DNA of 64,000 nucleotides from Methanobacterium aggregans (GTDB taxonomy: Archaea; Methanobacteriota; Methanobacteria; Methanobacteriales; Methanobacteriaceae): assembly GCF_017874455.1 (NCBI RefSeq), contig NZ_JAGGLN010000002.1, forward strand, positions 397,929 to 461,928, read 5' to 3'. Every line of letters begins with the position of its first letter. Position 1 is the stretch's first letter. A program made the position numbers and the translations under genes. The notes under the pieces were generated by a model, which was not told where the DNA came from, did no database searches, and was given only the letters and a program-made list of their open reading frames with translations. This document shows, piece by piece, positions 26,962-35,563 of the stretch.

Positions 26962-27591
26962 ATGATAGAAAATAAGATTAAAACCTTGAGAAAAGCTGCA
27001 AAAGTTACTACAATGCAGGATTCTGATGAAATATGGTGCGTAATCGCAGGTAACGAAGAAATGGTTAATAACGTTGCATATGCAGCTATAACAGACAAAG
27101 AAAGGGTTAAAATCCTCTGCAGAGAACATATAACCACTAAAGAATCATTCGTAACAAAAAAATTCGACTTCATACTGATCTATGGAGACTTGAATAAAAT
27201 AAGAGAACTAAGCTGGATTTGCAAAGAAAACGGTGGAGCTTACATTAAGATAGCACCTTACTACGCTATAAATGAATCTAACCTACTTTTAACAGTAGGA
27301 CCTGAAAATTCCGTTAAGAAGTTCATGGGAGACTGTGAAAAGAACCGGGTCAAACTTTCATTTTTACTCGAAGATCAAACAACTGGTTTTATAGAAACTG
27401 ATGTTTACATAACCAACATACTACCTACTTTTATCAGAAACACAATTGATCCTCTGTTTAAAATAGCAGATGTTGCTCTTTCAACTGTTCTGATATCAAC
27501 CACTGACGATTACATTAAAAAAATCAAAGAAATTGCGAAGTTGAACAAGATCTTCGTAATAGAATTCGATAAATTTTTAGAGGAGGACTGA
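26962..27591 (+). CDS. Unknown protein in operon with MreB-like actin
   Basis: A 209-residue soluble protein (MIENKIKTLRKAAKVTTMQ start). I do not recognise the family. It looks like an alpha/beta protein: a Rossmann-like strand-helix (DEIWCVIAGNEEMVNNVAYA), a central FDFILIYGDLNKI, and a C-terminal part ending IFVIEFDKFLEED. No signal peptide or membrane helix. The start at 26962 is preferred; an in-frame GTG at 26953 also exists. It ends one base before the MreB-like gene, whose ribosome-binding site GGAGGA lies inside this gene's last codons, so the two are tightly coupled. A role with the cytoskeletal protein is inferred from that. Confidence 0.75.
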   Translation: MIENKIKTLRKAAKVTTMQDSDEIWCVIAGNEEMVNNVAYAAITDKERVKILCREHITTKESFVTKKFDFILIYGDLNKIRELSWICKENGGAYIKIAPYYAINESNLLLTVGPENSVKKFMGDCEKNRVKLSFLLEDQTTGFIETDVYITNILPTFIRNTIDPLFKIADVALSTVLISTTDDYIKKIKEIAKLNKIFVIEFDKFLEED

Positions 27592-27592
27592 A

Positions 27593-28669
27593 ATGTTCAA
27601 TTTATTTGGAAAAAAGGAAGAAAGTGGAGAAGTAAAGAAAAAAGCATTGACAAGCACTTTGGGGATCGATTTAGGAACCCTGAACACTGTTGTTGCAAAA
27701 CCATCTGGAGATAAATTCGATTTATACAAAATACCCTCAGTGGTAGCTGTTAAAAAAGAAGAGCCAACTTACGTGCTTGCAGTTGGTGAAGAAGCTAAAG
27801 CCATGCTCGGAAGAACACCCGAAGATATCATAGCTGTAAGGCCACTGCGAAAGGGAGTTATAGAAAGCATAGCCCAGGCAGAAGCTCTTCTTGTTTACGC
27901 AATGGACAAGGGCTCTGGAGAGTCCATGGACTCAATAGACAGGATCGTTGTTGGAATTCCTGGAGATGCATCTGAAGTTGAAAAACGTGCAGTTGAGGAC
28001 ATAGGTAAAAAAGCAGGTGCAAACTACGTTCTTGTAATAAGTGAAGGACTTTCAGCAGCAATAGGTGCAGGCCTTCCAATTGCAGAGGCAGCAGGTACCA
28101 TGGTCATAGACCTTGGAGCAGGTTCCAGTGACATCGTTGTAATTTCCCTGGGTGGAATCACAGACATTGAAACCATAAGAAACGGTGGAGATGACATAGA
28201 CAACAACATAGTTGACAGGGTAAAAGATCTTTACAACGTTGAAATAGGTATTCACGAAGCTGAAAACGCTAAGATCCAGGTTGGAATGGTTCATTCCAGT
28301 GCAGATATGGAGAACACCACAACATCAGCCATTGGAAAATGCATGGAAACCAACAAGCCTAAGAAAGTTGAAATAGACTCAAAACTTGTTGCAGACGCTG
28401 CAGAACCAATAGTTGTTAATTTAATTCAAGCACTAGCTTTGGTACTTGAAAGAATGTCCCCTGAACTCATATCCGGTGTTTACAACAAAACCGTAGTTGT
28501 TGGTGGAACATCACAGCTCCGTGGACTAAAAGACAGGATATACGAGGAAGTTGGAGTTCCTGTGGAAATATCAGACGACCCAATGACCGTTGTTGCTAAA
28601 GGTGCTGCAATAGTAGCTGCAGAACCACGGGCACTTGAACCAGAAGTTCGTTTAAAAGCTATGAAATAA
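27593..28669 (+). CDS. mreB: MreB-like actin-family protein (rod-shape determination)
   Basis: A 358-residue actin-fold ATPase of the MreB/DnaK type, expected to form filaments under the membrane and organise wall growth in rod-shaped Methanobacteriales. Nucleotide-site motifs: GIDLGTLNTVVA (phosphate 1, about residue 24), MVIDLGAGSSDIVVIS (phosphate 2, about residue 167) and VVVGGTSQLRGL (adenosine, near 300). The N-terminal MFNLFGKKE is an amphipathic stretch that could bind membrane, as in bacterial MreB. GAGGAGG lies upstream of the ATG. No mreC or mreD is nearby; the partner is the unknown gene just upstream. Confidence 0.9.
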   Translation: MFNLFGKKEESGEVKKKALTSTLGIDLGTLNTVVAKPSGDKFDLYKIPSVVAVKKEEPTYVLAVGEEAKAMLGRTPEDIIAVRPLRKGVIESIAQAEALLVYAMDKGSGESMDSIDRIVVGIPGDASEVEKRAVEDIGKKAGANYVLVISEGLSAAIGAGLPIAEAAGTMVIDLGAGSSDIVVISLGGITDIETIRNGGDDIDNNIVDRVKDLYNVEIGIHEAENAKIQVGMVHSSADMENTTTSAIGKCMETNKPKKVEIDSKLVADAAEPIVVNLIQALALVLERMSPELISGVYNKTVVVGGTSQLRGLKDRIYEEVGVPVEISDDPMTVVAKGAAIVAAEPRALEPEVRLKAMK

Positions 28670-28700
28670 TTATTTTCAATATTTAATTGAAATAATTATT
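28665..28700 (+). terminator. AT-rich hairpin at the end of mreB
   Basis: AATAATTATTTTCAAT and ATTGAAATAATTATT form a stem of about 15 bp with one bulged T around a 5-base loop. The stem overlaps the stop codon, and T-rich sequence follows. Confidence 0.55.
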
Positions 28701-29056
28701 TATTTTATTTATTTTTAAATTTTAGTTGAATATCTTTTTTTAAATTAAAATTATATGGTACTATTGATGAAATTATCAATTTGAAGATTTGAAATTCATC
28801 ACATCCCAAGTTCATTCTATTAGAGGTTACTGAAGTTCGTGCTAAATTTATTTAAACCACTTCTTTTAAACTATTTTAAACAAAGATTTAAACCATGGGA
28901 CTAAAGCTAATCCCATTAGAAACTTATTAAGTATTATTAAGTGAAGTTTGAAACTGATCTAAAAAGTGATCTAAACTAAACATCGATCTGAAGGTTGTAA
29001 TTCATACTGTACATCCTAAAAGAATGTTGGGATAACTACTAAAAAAGGACAATAAA
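28701..29056. other. Spacer upstream of rnhB
   Basis: About 355 bases of AT-rich sequence with no supported gene. It probably contains the rnhB promoter. Confidence 0.4.
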
Positions 29057-29668
29057 ATGAAGATAGTGGGAATAGATGAAGCAGGAAGGGGATCCGTACT
29101 TGGTCCTTTAGTTGTGTGTGGTGTGGCAGTAGAGGAAGATAGATTAAAGTACCTTGAAAGACTGAGACTAAAGGATTCTAAAAAATTATCTCCAAAACGG
29201 AGAACCATACTTTCAAGGAAGATAAGGAAAATAGCAGAATGTTACCCTGTTAATATAACTGCCCAGGATATAGACATCCTGCGGTCGAAGGATGTTAACC
29301 TCAATGAAATTGAAAAAATAGCAATTAAAAAAATCATAGGAGAATCAGAACCAGATATTGCCATAATTGATTCCATGGATGTTAAACCTGAGAGACTCAA
29401 GGCAGAGGTTGAGGGTTACAGGGAAAATCTTGAGGTTGTGGCAGAACACAGGGCCGATGATACCTATGTGATTGTTTCAGCAGCATCCATCATTGCAAAG
29501 GTTGAAAGAGACACTGCAATATCCAATATCAGAGAAGAGTTTCCAGATGTTGGATCCGGTTATCCAAGCGACCCTACAACGATTGCATTTCTTGAAAAAA
29601 TACCCTACGAGGAAATGCCAGATTTTGTCAGAAAATCCTGGTCAACCGTGTCAAAAAGGAAGAAATGA
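29057..29668 (+). CDS. rnhB: Ribonuclease HII
   Basis: Removes RNA from RNA-DNA hybrids, including single ribonucleotides. It has 203 residues, typical for archaeal RNase HII. Acidic active-site residues are visible in GIDEAGRGSVLGPLVV, IIDSMDV and EHRADDTYVIVSAASIIAKV. The ATG has AAAGGA 7 bases upstream. The ExbB-like gene begins 9 bases after its stop, suggesting one transcript. Confidence 0.97.
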   Translation: MKIVGIDEAGRGSVLGPLVVCGVAVEEDRLKYLERLRLKDSKKLSPKRRTILSRKIRKIAECYPVNITAQDIDILRSKDVNLNEIEKIAIKKIIGESEPDIAIIDSMDVKPERLKAEVEGYRENLEVVAEHRADDTYVIVSAASIIAKVERDTAISNIREEFPDVGSGYPSDPTTIAFLEKIPYEEMPDFVRKSWSTVSKRKK

Positions 29669-29677
29669 GGACCAACC

Positions 29678-30517
29678 ATGATATACGAATTCTTTACCAG
29701 CGGTTTTGGAACCATAATGGAGATGTTCAAAAGCGGAGGAGTAATAACCTACATAATAACCATAATCGGTTTGTACGGAATCATTTATTCCTTTGAGAAG
29801 ATCCACTATCTGCGTAAGATGTCCAAGGTGGATCTGCCCCAGATAATGGGGGTTGTGAATGATACCATGGAAAATGGAGGTTCACTCGAGGCACTGCGCT
29901 CAATAGGAAAGTATCAAAACCCCTTATCCAAAATAATCTCCGAAGCCCTTAAGATCGGTTACAGGAGCAAGAGTGAAGTTGAAGATGCAATGGAACGAGT
30001 TTTCATAGTTGAAATGGGCAGAATGACCAAGGGACTTGACAGCATCCGAACCATAATTGAAATCGCACCTCTACTTGGACTTATCGGAACTGTTCTTGGT
30101 ATGTGGTACACCTTCAAGGCACTGGGTGTGAATGCCAACCCCACAGCCATGGCAGAAGGTATATACATAGCACTCATAACAACCATAGCAGGTCTTGCCG
30201 TTGCCATAATCATATTACCCCTTTACTCTTACATCAACGGTAAAATAGAGGGCGAACTGGATAAAATCGAGATAGCCAAAAAGATGACCAACTGGCGAAC
30301 TGCAGAAATGAAGATAAAAGTGGATTCAGGAATAGATAACGCTGTTCATGCACTTAAGGAATCCAATGGCGTGGTTGAGGTCCGAAAACTTCTTGATTCA
30401 GAAGCTAATATTTGGATATCCATTAACCCCAACATGCTTGAAAAGAGCATAAACAACATAATAAGGGAAAAATGTAACTGTAACGTGAAAATCGTTGAAA
30501 GTAAACTTAGACAATGA
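29678..30517 (+). CDS. MotA/TolQ/ExbB proton channel family protein
   Basis: A 279-residue membrane protein with three transmembrane segments (about 18-38, 120-145 and 160-182) and the TolQ/ExbB core APLLGLIGTVLGMWYTFKAL plus AEGIYIALITTIAGLAVAI. With the ExbD-like protein that follows it should form a proton-driven motor of the ExbBD/TolQR type. In an archaeon with pseudomurein and no outer membrane the driven partner is unknown. A C-terminal domain of about 70 residues ends in KCNCNVKIVESKLRQ. The ATG has GAGGA upstream. Confidence 0.9.
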   Translation: MIYEFFTSGFGTIMEMFKSGGVITYIITIIGLYGIIYSFEKIHYLRKMSKVDLPQIMGVVNDTMENGGSLEALRSIGKYQNPLSKIISEALKIGYRSKSEVEDAMERVFIVEMGRMTKGLDSIRTIIEIAPLLGLIGTVLGMWYTFKALGVNANPTAMAEGIYIALITTIAGLAVAIIILPLYSYINGKIEGELDKIEIAKKMTNWRTAEMKIKVDSGIDNAVHALKESNGVVEVRKLLDSEANIWISINPNMLEKSINNIIREKCNCNVKIVESKLRQ

Positions 30518-30625
30518 TCTGGAATTTAAATAAAAAAAACAGGGAATAGATGGGATCTTAAGTCGAATAAAAGTGAAGAGATAATTGGAACGGTCTAACA
30601 TCAAAATAATGAGGAGGAACCCTAC

Positions 30626-31024
30626 ATGACCCTTGATACTCAAAGATACAGGAATAAAATGCGGCAAAAACAGGCCCGAGTTAATCTAGTTCCACTTATA
30701 GATGTTATTTTCACCATACTCATATTTTTGATGGTTACAAGCAGTTTTCAGGCTGCTGCAGATACAAGTTCCTCTTCAGGTAAGCCCGAGGTGATCCAGA
30801 CAAATGGAACCTCAGAATATTATTTAATACCTGTTTCAGGCCTTAAGACTGTCACAGTCAACGGTGTGGATATGTCAAAGGATATAAGAAACAGTGCCAT
30901 TGCTGTTCATACAGATGTCATAGATTACGGGGAGATAATAATAAAATCCAAGGAAGGAACCATAATAATCACATCACCCTCAAATGTACCTACTGATAAA
31001 GCTGTGAGCATTCCTCAATCATGA
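30626..31024 (+). CDS. ExbD/TolR family protein
   Basis: A 132-residue single-pass membrane protein. The N-terminus RYRNKMRQKQARVNLVPLID and the helix VIFTILIFLMVTSSFQA (about 27-45) are typical of ExbD/TolR, with the functional Asp in PLIDV. The external domain is about 85 residues. GAGGAGG lies 8 bases before the ATG. The second half of the proton-channel pair. Confidence 0.9.
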   Translation: MTLDTQRYRNKMRQKQARVNLVPLIDVIFTILIFLMVTSSFQAAADTSSSSGKPEVIQTNGTSEYYLIPVSGLKTVTVNGVDMSKDIRNSAIAVHTDVIDYGEIIIKSKEGTIIITSPSNVPTDKAVSIPQS

Positions 31025-31198
31025 TATCTTGAGTTTGAATTGGGTTAATTGGAATAGTTTATTAAACCCCAGACCCAAATAAATTTTATTGATTTAATTT
31101 TGAAGAATCCCATGAAGATTCCATCTGAAGCATTTAAATCCAATTAAAGTCATTGAAATGATAATTAAAACGTTAAAAAAGTTTAGAGGGTGATATTA

Positions 31199-31804
31199 GT
31201 GTACCTTGGAAGAATAGTTGCAGTTGGAAGTACTGAAAATGGAAAATTCGCAGCATACAGAGTTTCAAGCCGTTCATTTCCAAACAGAATGGCAAAATCC
31301 TTCAAAAACCGAGTTTCAATAGTTCCAACAGAAGGAAATGAAAAGGATGTCTTTCAAAATCCGTATATAGCCTACAACTGTATTAGGATAGTTGGAGATG
31401 TTGCAGTGGTTACCAATGGTTCTCACACAGATGTTATAGCAGAAAAAATAGCGTCTGGAATGAACGTAAGGGATTCAATTGCCCTATCACTCATTGCAAT
31501 GGACTACGAGAAGGATGATTACAACACACCAAGGATAGCATGTGCAGTATCTCCAGATGAAGGTTCGTACATAGGTATAGTGACCCATGACGATGTAATC
31601 GTTGAAAAGGTTCCAGAGGGAAAATCAGTGTACATATCCACCTATGAACAGACCAGACCCGCATACGTTGACTTTGAAGCAGAGGATGCAGAGGATGCAG
31701 CCCAGTTCATAATGGATGGGGGTAAATTTGCAGAGTTCACAAACCCTGTGACTTCAACTGCAGCTTTCATGAAGGATGGGGAATGGAAAATAAGTTCCAT
31801 ATAA
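31199..31804 (+). CDS. purO: IMP cyclohydrolase, archaeal PurO type
   Basis: Closes the ring of FAICAR to give IMP, the last step of purine synthesis, in an archaeal enzyme unrelated to bacterial PurH. The start is GTG 31199 (reads MYLGRIVAVG), 5 bases after GGGTGA; another GTG 9 bases earlier lies inside that ribosome-binding site. It has 201 residues. Family features are YRVSSRSFPNRMA, NPYIAYNCIRI, VTNGSHTDVIAEK and NTPRIACAVS. It is first of a cofactor and nucleotide gene run on the plus strand. Confidence 0.94.
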   Translation: MYLGRIVAVGSTENGKFAAYRVSSRSFPNRMAKSFKNRVSIVPTEGNEKDVFQNPYIAYNCIRIVGDVAVVTNGSHTDVIAEKIASGMNVRDSIALSLIAMDYEKDDYNTPRIACAVSPDEGSYIGIVTHDDVIVEKVPEGKSVYISTYEQTRPAYVDFEAEDAEDAAQFIMDGGKFAEFTNPVTSTAAFMKDGEWKISSI

Positions 31805-31916
31805 AATCAGTGAGTGACTGGGGATAATTGATTTACTAAAAAAGTAGTTAGTGGATTACATATCACTGAAAAATTGTAGTTTAATTGAAATTTAAAAATC
31901 ATGAGTTGGGTGCGTA

Positions 31917-32678
31917 ATGGAATTGAAACTCATAGGCATACCAGGTATACCTATTTTAAAGGAAGGAAATAATATTGCAGATATCATATTAAATGCTCTG
32001 GATGAAGAAAGCCTTGAAATCTGTGACGGTGACGTTCTGGTTATAGCAGAAACCATCGTATCAAAATCTGAGGGAAATATAATTGATCTTAAGAGTTTAG
32101 AGCCAAGTGAACTTGCATTTGAGCTTTCAGAGAAAACTGGGAAAACTCCTGAGATTGCAGAGGCCATAATAAATGAATCCAAGGATATAATAAAGGTTGG
32201 TCCTGATTTTATAATATCAGAAACAAAACACGGTTTCATATGTGCCAATGCAGGAATAGATGAATCCAATGTTGGTGAGGGACTTGCAACTCCAATGCCT
32301 GCAGATCCAGATGGGAGTGCAGGTAATATAAGGCAGAAAATTGAGAAAATCACAGGACATGAGGTTGCAGTTATAATTTCAGATACTCAGGGAAGGGCCT
32401 TCCGTGAAGGGGCTATTGGAACGGCAATTGGTATCTCTGGAATGTTTCCACTGTGGGACAGGCGAGGAGAACAAGATCTTTACGGTAGAGAACTTGAAAC
32501 CACAAGTATAGCTGTTGCAGATGAACTTGCAGCCGCAGCTTCAATACTAATGGGACAGGCCAATGAGGGAATTCCTGTGGTTATAATCCGTGGTGTTGAT
32601 TACTTCAAAAAGTTGAGAACTGATTCTGCAAGCGTAAGATCACTCCTGAGACCTAAGAAGTACGATGTTTTCAGATGA
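31917..32678 (+). CDS. cofE: Coenzyme F420:L-glutamate ligase (CofE)
   Basis: GTP-dependent addition of glutamate residues to F420-0, finishing the deazaflavin cofactor used in methanogenesis. The 253-residue protein has the family signatures LIGIPGIPILKEGNNI at the N-terminus, VLVIAETIVSKSEG, CANAGIDESNV and VIISDTQGRAFREGAIG. The ATG lies 4 bases after GGGTGC. It is followed by cofD, the preceding enzyme of the pathway. Confidence 0.96.
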   Translation: MELKLIGIPGIPILKEGNNIADIILNALDEESLEICDGDVLVIAETIVSKSEGNIIDLKSLEPSELAFELSEKTGKTPEIAEAIINESKDIIKVGPDFIISETKHGFICANAGIDESNVGEGLATPMPADPDGSAGNIRQKIEKITGHEVAVIISDTQGRAFREGAIGTAIGISGMFPLWDRRGEQDLYGRELETTSIAVADELAAAASILMGQANEGIPVVIIRGVDYFKKLRTDSASVRSLLRPKKYDVFR

Positions 32679-32745
32679 GATTCTCAGTGCATTGAATTTA
32701 AAAAAATAATAAATCAAGAAGAAATAAAATGGATAATAGGATCCT

Positions 32746-33651
32746 ATGATAACCATACTTTCAGGTGGAACAGGCACCCCCAAGCTCATACAGGGAATTA
32801 TGCAGATTGTAAACCCTGAAGAGATTACTGTGATTGTTAACACCCTTGAAAACTCTTATTTTTCAGGTGTTTACGTTGCAGCAGACCTAGACACAGTTAT
32901 GTACACCCTTGCAGGTCTTATAAATGAGGAAACATGGTATGGAATTAAAGGTGATACATTTATTACACATGAAACTTTAAAGGAGATCAAATGTCCTGAA
33001 ACCCTTAAAATTGGGGATAAAGACAGGGCAACAAAGATACAGAAAACCCTCCTCATGAAAAAATATTCCCTTTCAAGGGCCGTTGACATACAAAGAACCG
33101 CTCTGGGCATTAAATCTCGTATTATTCCCATGAGCAACCAGAATTCCAATATAACCATTGTGACAGATGAGGGAGATATGGAATTTCATGAGTTCCTCAT
33201 TGAAAGATCAGGAAAGCCTGAAGTTCTGGATATTCAATACAACACGGTTGAACCATCACCGGGACTTGTTGAATCCATTGAAGAAGCAGATATGGTTGTT
33301 TTAGGACCTTCAAATCCAGTTACATCCATAAAACCCATAATATCCATGGATGGTGTTGTTGATGCACTTAAAAAAGCTCATGTTACTGCAGTTTCTCCAA
33401 TAATTGGAGGTGCTCCTGTAAGTGGTCCTGCAGCGAAGTTTATGAGTGCACTTGGATATGAGGTTTCATGTTCTGGTGTTGCTTCTCTTTATGGTGACTT
33501 TTTAGACAGATTTATTATTGATGTTGAAGATGGTAAGTATAAGGAAAAAATAGAAAGACTAATATCGGATGTTGTTGTAACAAACACAAACATGAGAAAC
33601 ATCGGAAATAAATTGATGTTAGCCAGAAGTATTTTGGGTGAAATTTTATGA
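32746..33651 (+). CDS. cofD: 2-phospho-L-lactate transferase (CofD)
   Basis: Transfers phospholactate from its GDP-activated form to the FO chromophore, giving F420-0. It has 301 residues. Signatures: ILSGGTGTPKLIQG at the N-terminus, GVYVAADLDTVMYTLAG, VVLGPSNPVTSIKPI and SPIIGGAPVSGPAAKFM. The last four bases overlap the next gene. Confidence 0.96.
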   Translation: MITILSGGTGTPKLIQGIMQIVNPEEITVIVNTLENSYFSGVYVAADLDTVMYTLAGLINEETWYGIKGDTFITHETLKEIKCPETLKIGDKDRATKIQKTLLMKKYSLSRAVDIQRTALGIKSRIIPMSNQNSNITIVTDEGDMEFHEFLIERSGKPEVLDIQYNTVEPSPGLVESIEEADMVVLGPSNPVTSIKPIISMDGVVDALKKAHVTAVSPIIGGAPVSGPAAKFMSALGYEVSCSGVASLYGDFLDRFIIDVEDGKYKEKIERLISDVVVTNTNMRNIGNKLMLARSILGEIL

Positions 33652-34412
33652 TTCAGATGACTTTAATTCAAATTGATAACTACGGCCCATGGACCGTGAC
33701 TCCCACACCAAGGGCAGAGGCAGATCTTCAGATACTGCAATCAGAGCTATATGCAGACCTTCAAAGACAATTTGCAGCAAAAGGAGGTCTCGTTTTCTTC
33801 ACCCGGTTTGATAATATGCTAGCGGTGACAAACGGCGTTGATATGGAAGACCACCGCAGAATCCAGAAATCCATAGGAAACAGGTACCCCATAACAGTCA
33901 GTATGGGCGTTGCAACAGCAGAAACACCCTATGATGCACAGAGCAAGGCAACTGCAGCTCTTCAGAACTATGGAGGGGCTCAGTCCGAGGAGCGAAAGGA
34001 GATACTCGCAATAGACAGCCTCGTTAAGAAGGAAGAAAGCTTTGTTCAAATTGCACACATCGACATAAATGGAATTACAGATACACTTACAGATATAATG
34101 CCTGCATATGATACTAGTTTTATTGTGAATCGTGTTCAACACTTTTTAATGAAAAAATTGATTGAAAAAGGTTCTCTTTTGTTCTTCATAGGCGGAGACA
34201 ACTTCATGTCCCCCTGTAATGGATTAACACCAGAGGGACTTCTCAAGATCATAGAAGAAATTAAGGACGAAATAAACATAGCACTTAAAGCTGGTGTTGG
34301 AAAGGCTCCAAGCGCTGAAAAAGCTGCAAATCTTGCAGATCTTGGACTTGAGGAAATAAGGGGCGGTTTCACCTACAACCTAGTCCATGTTATGAAGGAA
34401 GCCCAAGGATAA
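33648..34412 (+). CDS. gch3: GTP cyclohydrolase III
   Basis: Archaeal enzyme that hydrolyses GTP to a formamidopyrimidine ribosyl phosphate, the first step toward riboflavin and the FO part of F420. The 254-residue protein consists of two related nucleotidyl-cyclase-like halves: QIDNYGPWTVTPTPRAEAD with VFFTRFDNML, and AHIDINGITD with FFIGGDNFMSP. The start ATG overlaps the cofD stop and has GGGTGA 6 bases upstream. The clustering with cofE and cofD fits F420 supply. Confidence 0.95.
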   Translation: MIQMTLIQIDNYGPWTVTPTPRAEADLQILQSELYADLQRQFAAKGGLVFFTRFDNMLAVTNGVDMEDHRRIQKSIGNRYPITVSMGVATAETPYDAQSKATAALQNYGGAQSEERKEILAIDSLVKKEESFVQIAHIDINGITDTLTDIMPAYDTSFIVNRVQHFLMKKLIEKGSLLFFIGGDNFMSPCNGLTPEGLLKIIEEIKDEINIALKAGVGKAPSAEKAANLADLGLEEIRGGFTYNLVHVMKEAQG

Positions 34413-34722
34413 GAATTGGATATGTTCAGGTGAAAGGTTGAAAAATACCTTAAATTCCTTTTTTACTCTTTTATTAATTTTTGTTTATGCCAAAAGTCTA
34501 ATTAAAAATTGAATAAAATGAAAATGATGTGTAAAGAAAGATAAATAAAACTGATTAACACGATTGGTTAAAAGTTAAAAGGATATTTTCTGAATTATAT
34601 TCAAAAATGTATTCACTTGATAACTGCAGTCTTTCCTCAGGTAAGTCTTAACTAAAAAAAGGATTGTGAATCTTTTTAATTTAAATGATCCTTGAATTTA
34701 TTATTTTAAGTCAGGTGGTTTT
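34413..34722. other. Spacer upstream of the TIM-barrel gene
   Basis: About 310 bases, AT-rich, with T-runs near 34453-34485 that could end the F420 operon transcript. No gene is supported. Confidence 0.4.
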
Positions 34723-35457
34723 ATTGAAGTACTAGCACCCATGGCAGGTATAAGTAATGGTAGATTCTGCAGAAAAATGTCTTCATACGGCTTTGACATG
34801 CTTACACTTGGAGGTTACAGTGCAGATGATATCTCTGCAGAGGCCGGACGTAAAATACTCCAGAGAGGCAGACCAGAATTTGACATGGACCCATCCAACC
34901 TTCCCTCCCACATAGAGAAAGAGATAAAAATTATCAGAGAGGGAAATCCTTGGGAAGGTCTTGTATCTGTTAACCTCAGGGCAGCTTCTCCAGAACCCAT
35001 GATACCCATCTCAAAGCTGGACTTTGTGGATGTTGTTGAGATCAATGCCCACTGCAGACAGCCAGAGCTGGTTGAAGCAGGCTGTGGTCAGAGCTTACTA
35101 ATGGATCCAGAGGTACTTCATGAATTCACATCCCATGTTGTGAAGAAGGGAAAAAGCAGTGTTTCTGTTAAGTTAAGGGCAAATGTTCATGGTGTTGATG
35201 ATCTAGAAATTGCGGGTGCTGTTGAAGATGCAGGTGCAGATTATCTCCATCTTGATGCAATGAAACCTGGATTTAACTCTGCAGATTACGAACTGGTGCG
35301 TTCCATTAAGGATGCTACAGACATATTTCTCATAGGCAACAATTCCATCGTTGATCTGGAGTCTGCAAGGAAGATGATGGCTGCGGGTGCAGACGGAATA
35401 TCCATTGCAAGGGCTGCAATATCTGGAATTCTCAAATTCGATCTGTGGGATATATAA
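34723..35457 (+). CDS. TIM-barrel protein related to dihydrouridine synthases (AUU start)
   Basis: A 244-residue TIM-barrel protein of the archaeal nifR3-related type, distantly related to tRNA-dihydrouridine synthases; substrate unknown. The start is placed at ATT 34723. AGGTGG stands 5 bases upstream, and the residues gained (IEVLAP before MAGISNGRF) complete the first barrel strand, whose LAPMAGIS is the family hallmark. The first ATG (34741) has no ribosome-binding site and breaks that strand; no ATG, GTG or TTG fits between it and the upstream stop. Further in are VVEINAHCRQPE, a Cys in EAGCGQSLL, ADYLHLDAMKPG and LIGNNSIVDLESA with GADGISIARA, a phosphate-binding end typical of flavin barrels. 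Confidence 0.82.
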   Translation: MEVLAPMAGISNGRFCRKMSSYGFDMLTLGGYSADDISAEAGRKILQRGRPEFDMDPSNLPSHIEKEIKIIREGNPWEGLVSVNLRAASPEPMIPISKLDFVDVVEINAHCRQPELVEAGCGQSLLMDPEVLHEFTSHVVKKGKSSVSVKLRANVHGVDDLEIAGAVEDAGADYLHLDAMKPGFNSADYELVRSIKDATDIFLIGNNSIVDLESARKMMAAGADGISIARAAISGILKFDLWDI

Positions 35458-35563
35458 GAAATGGGGTCAAAAATAAATAGGAACCAGTGTTAATTAAAAT
35501 ATATATAAATGATCCATCAAATTAAGAATATATATTCATTATAATTTATTGAAAGGTGGTTGC

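Noticed and set aside
26907..27173. Minus-strand frames over the start of the MreB-linked gene
   Set aside because: They are antisense to a gene with good coding character and operon linkage.
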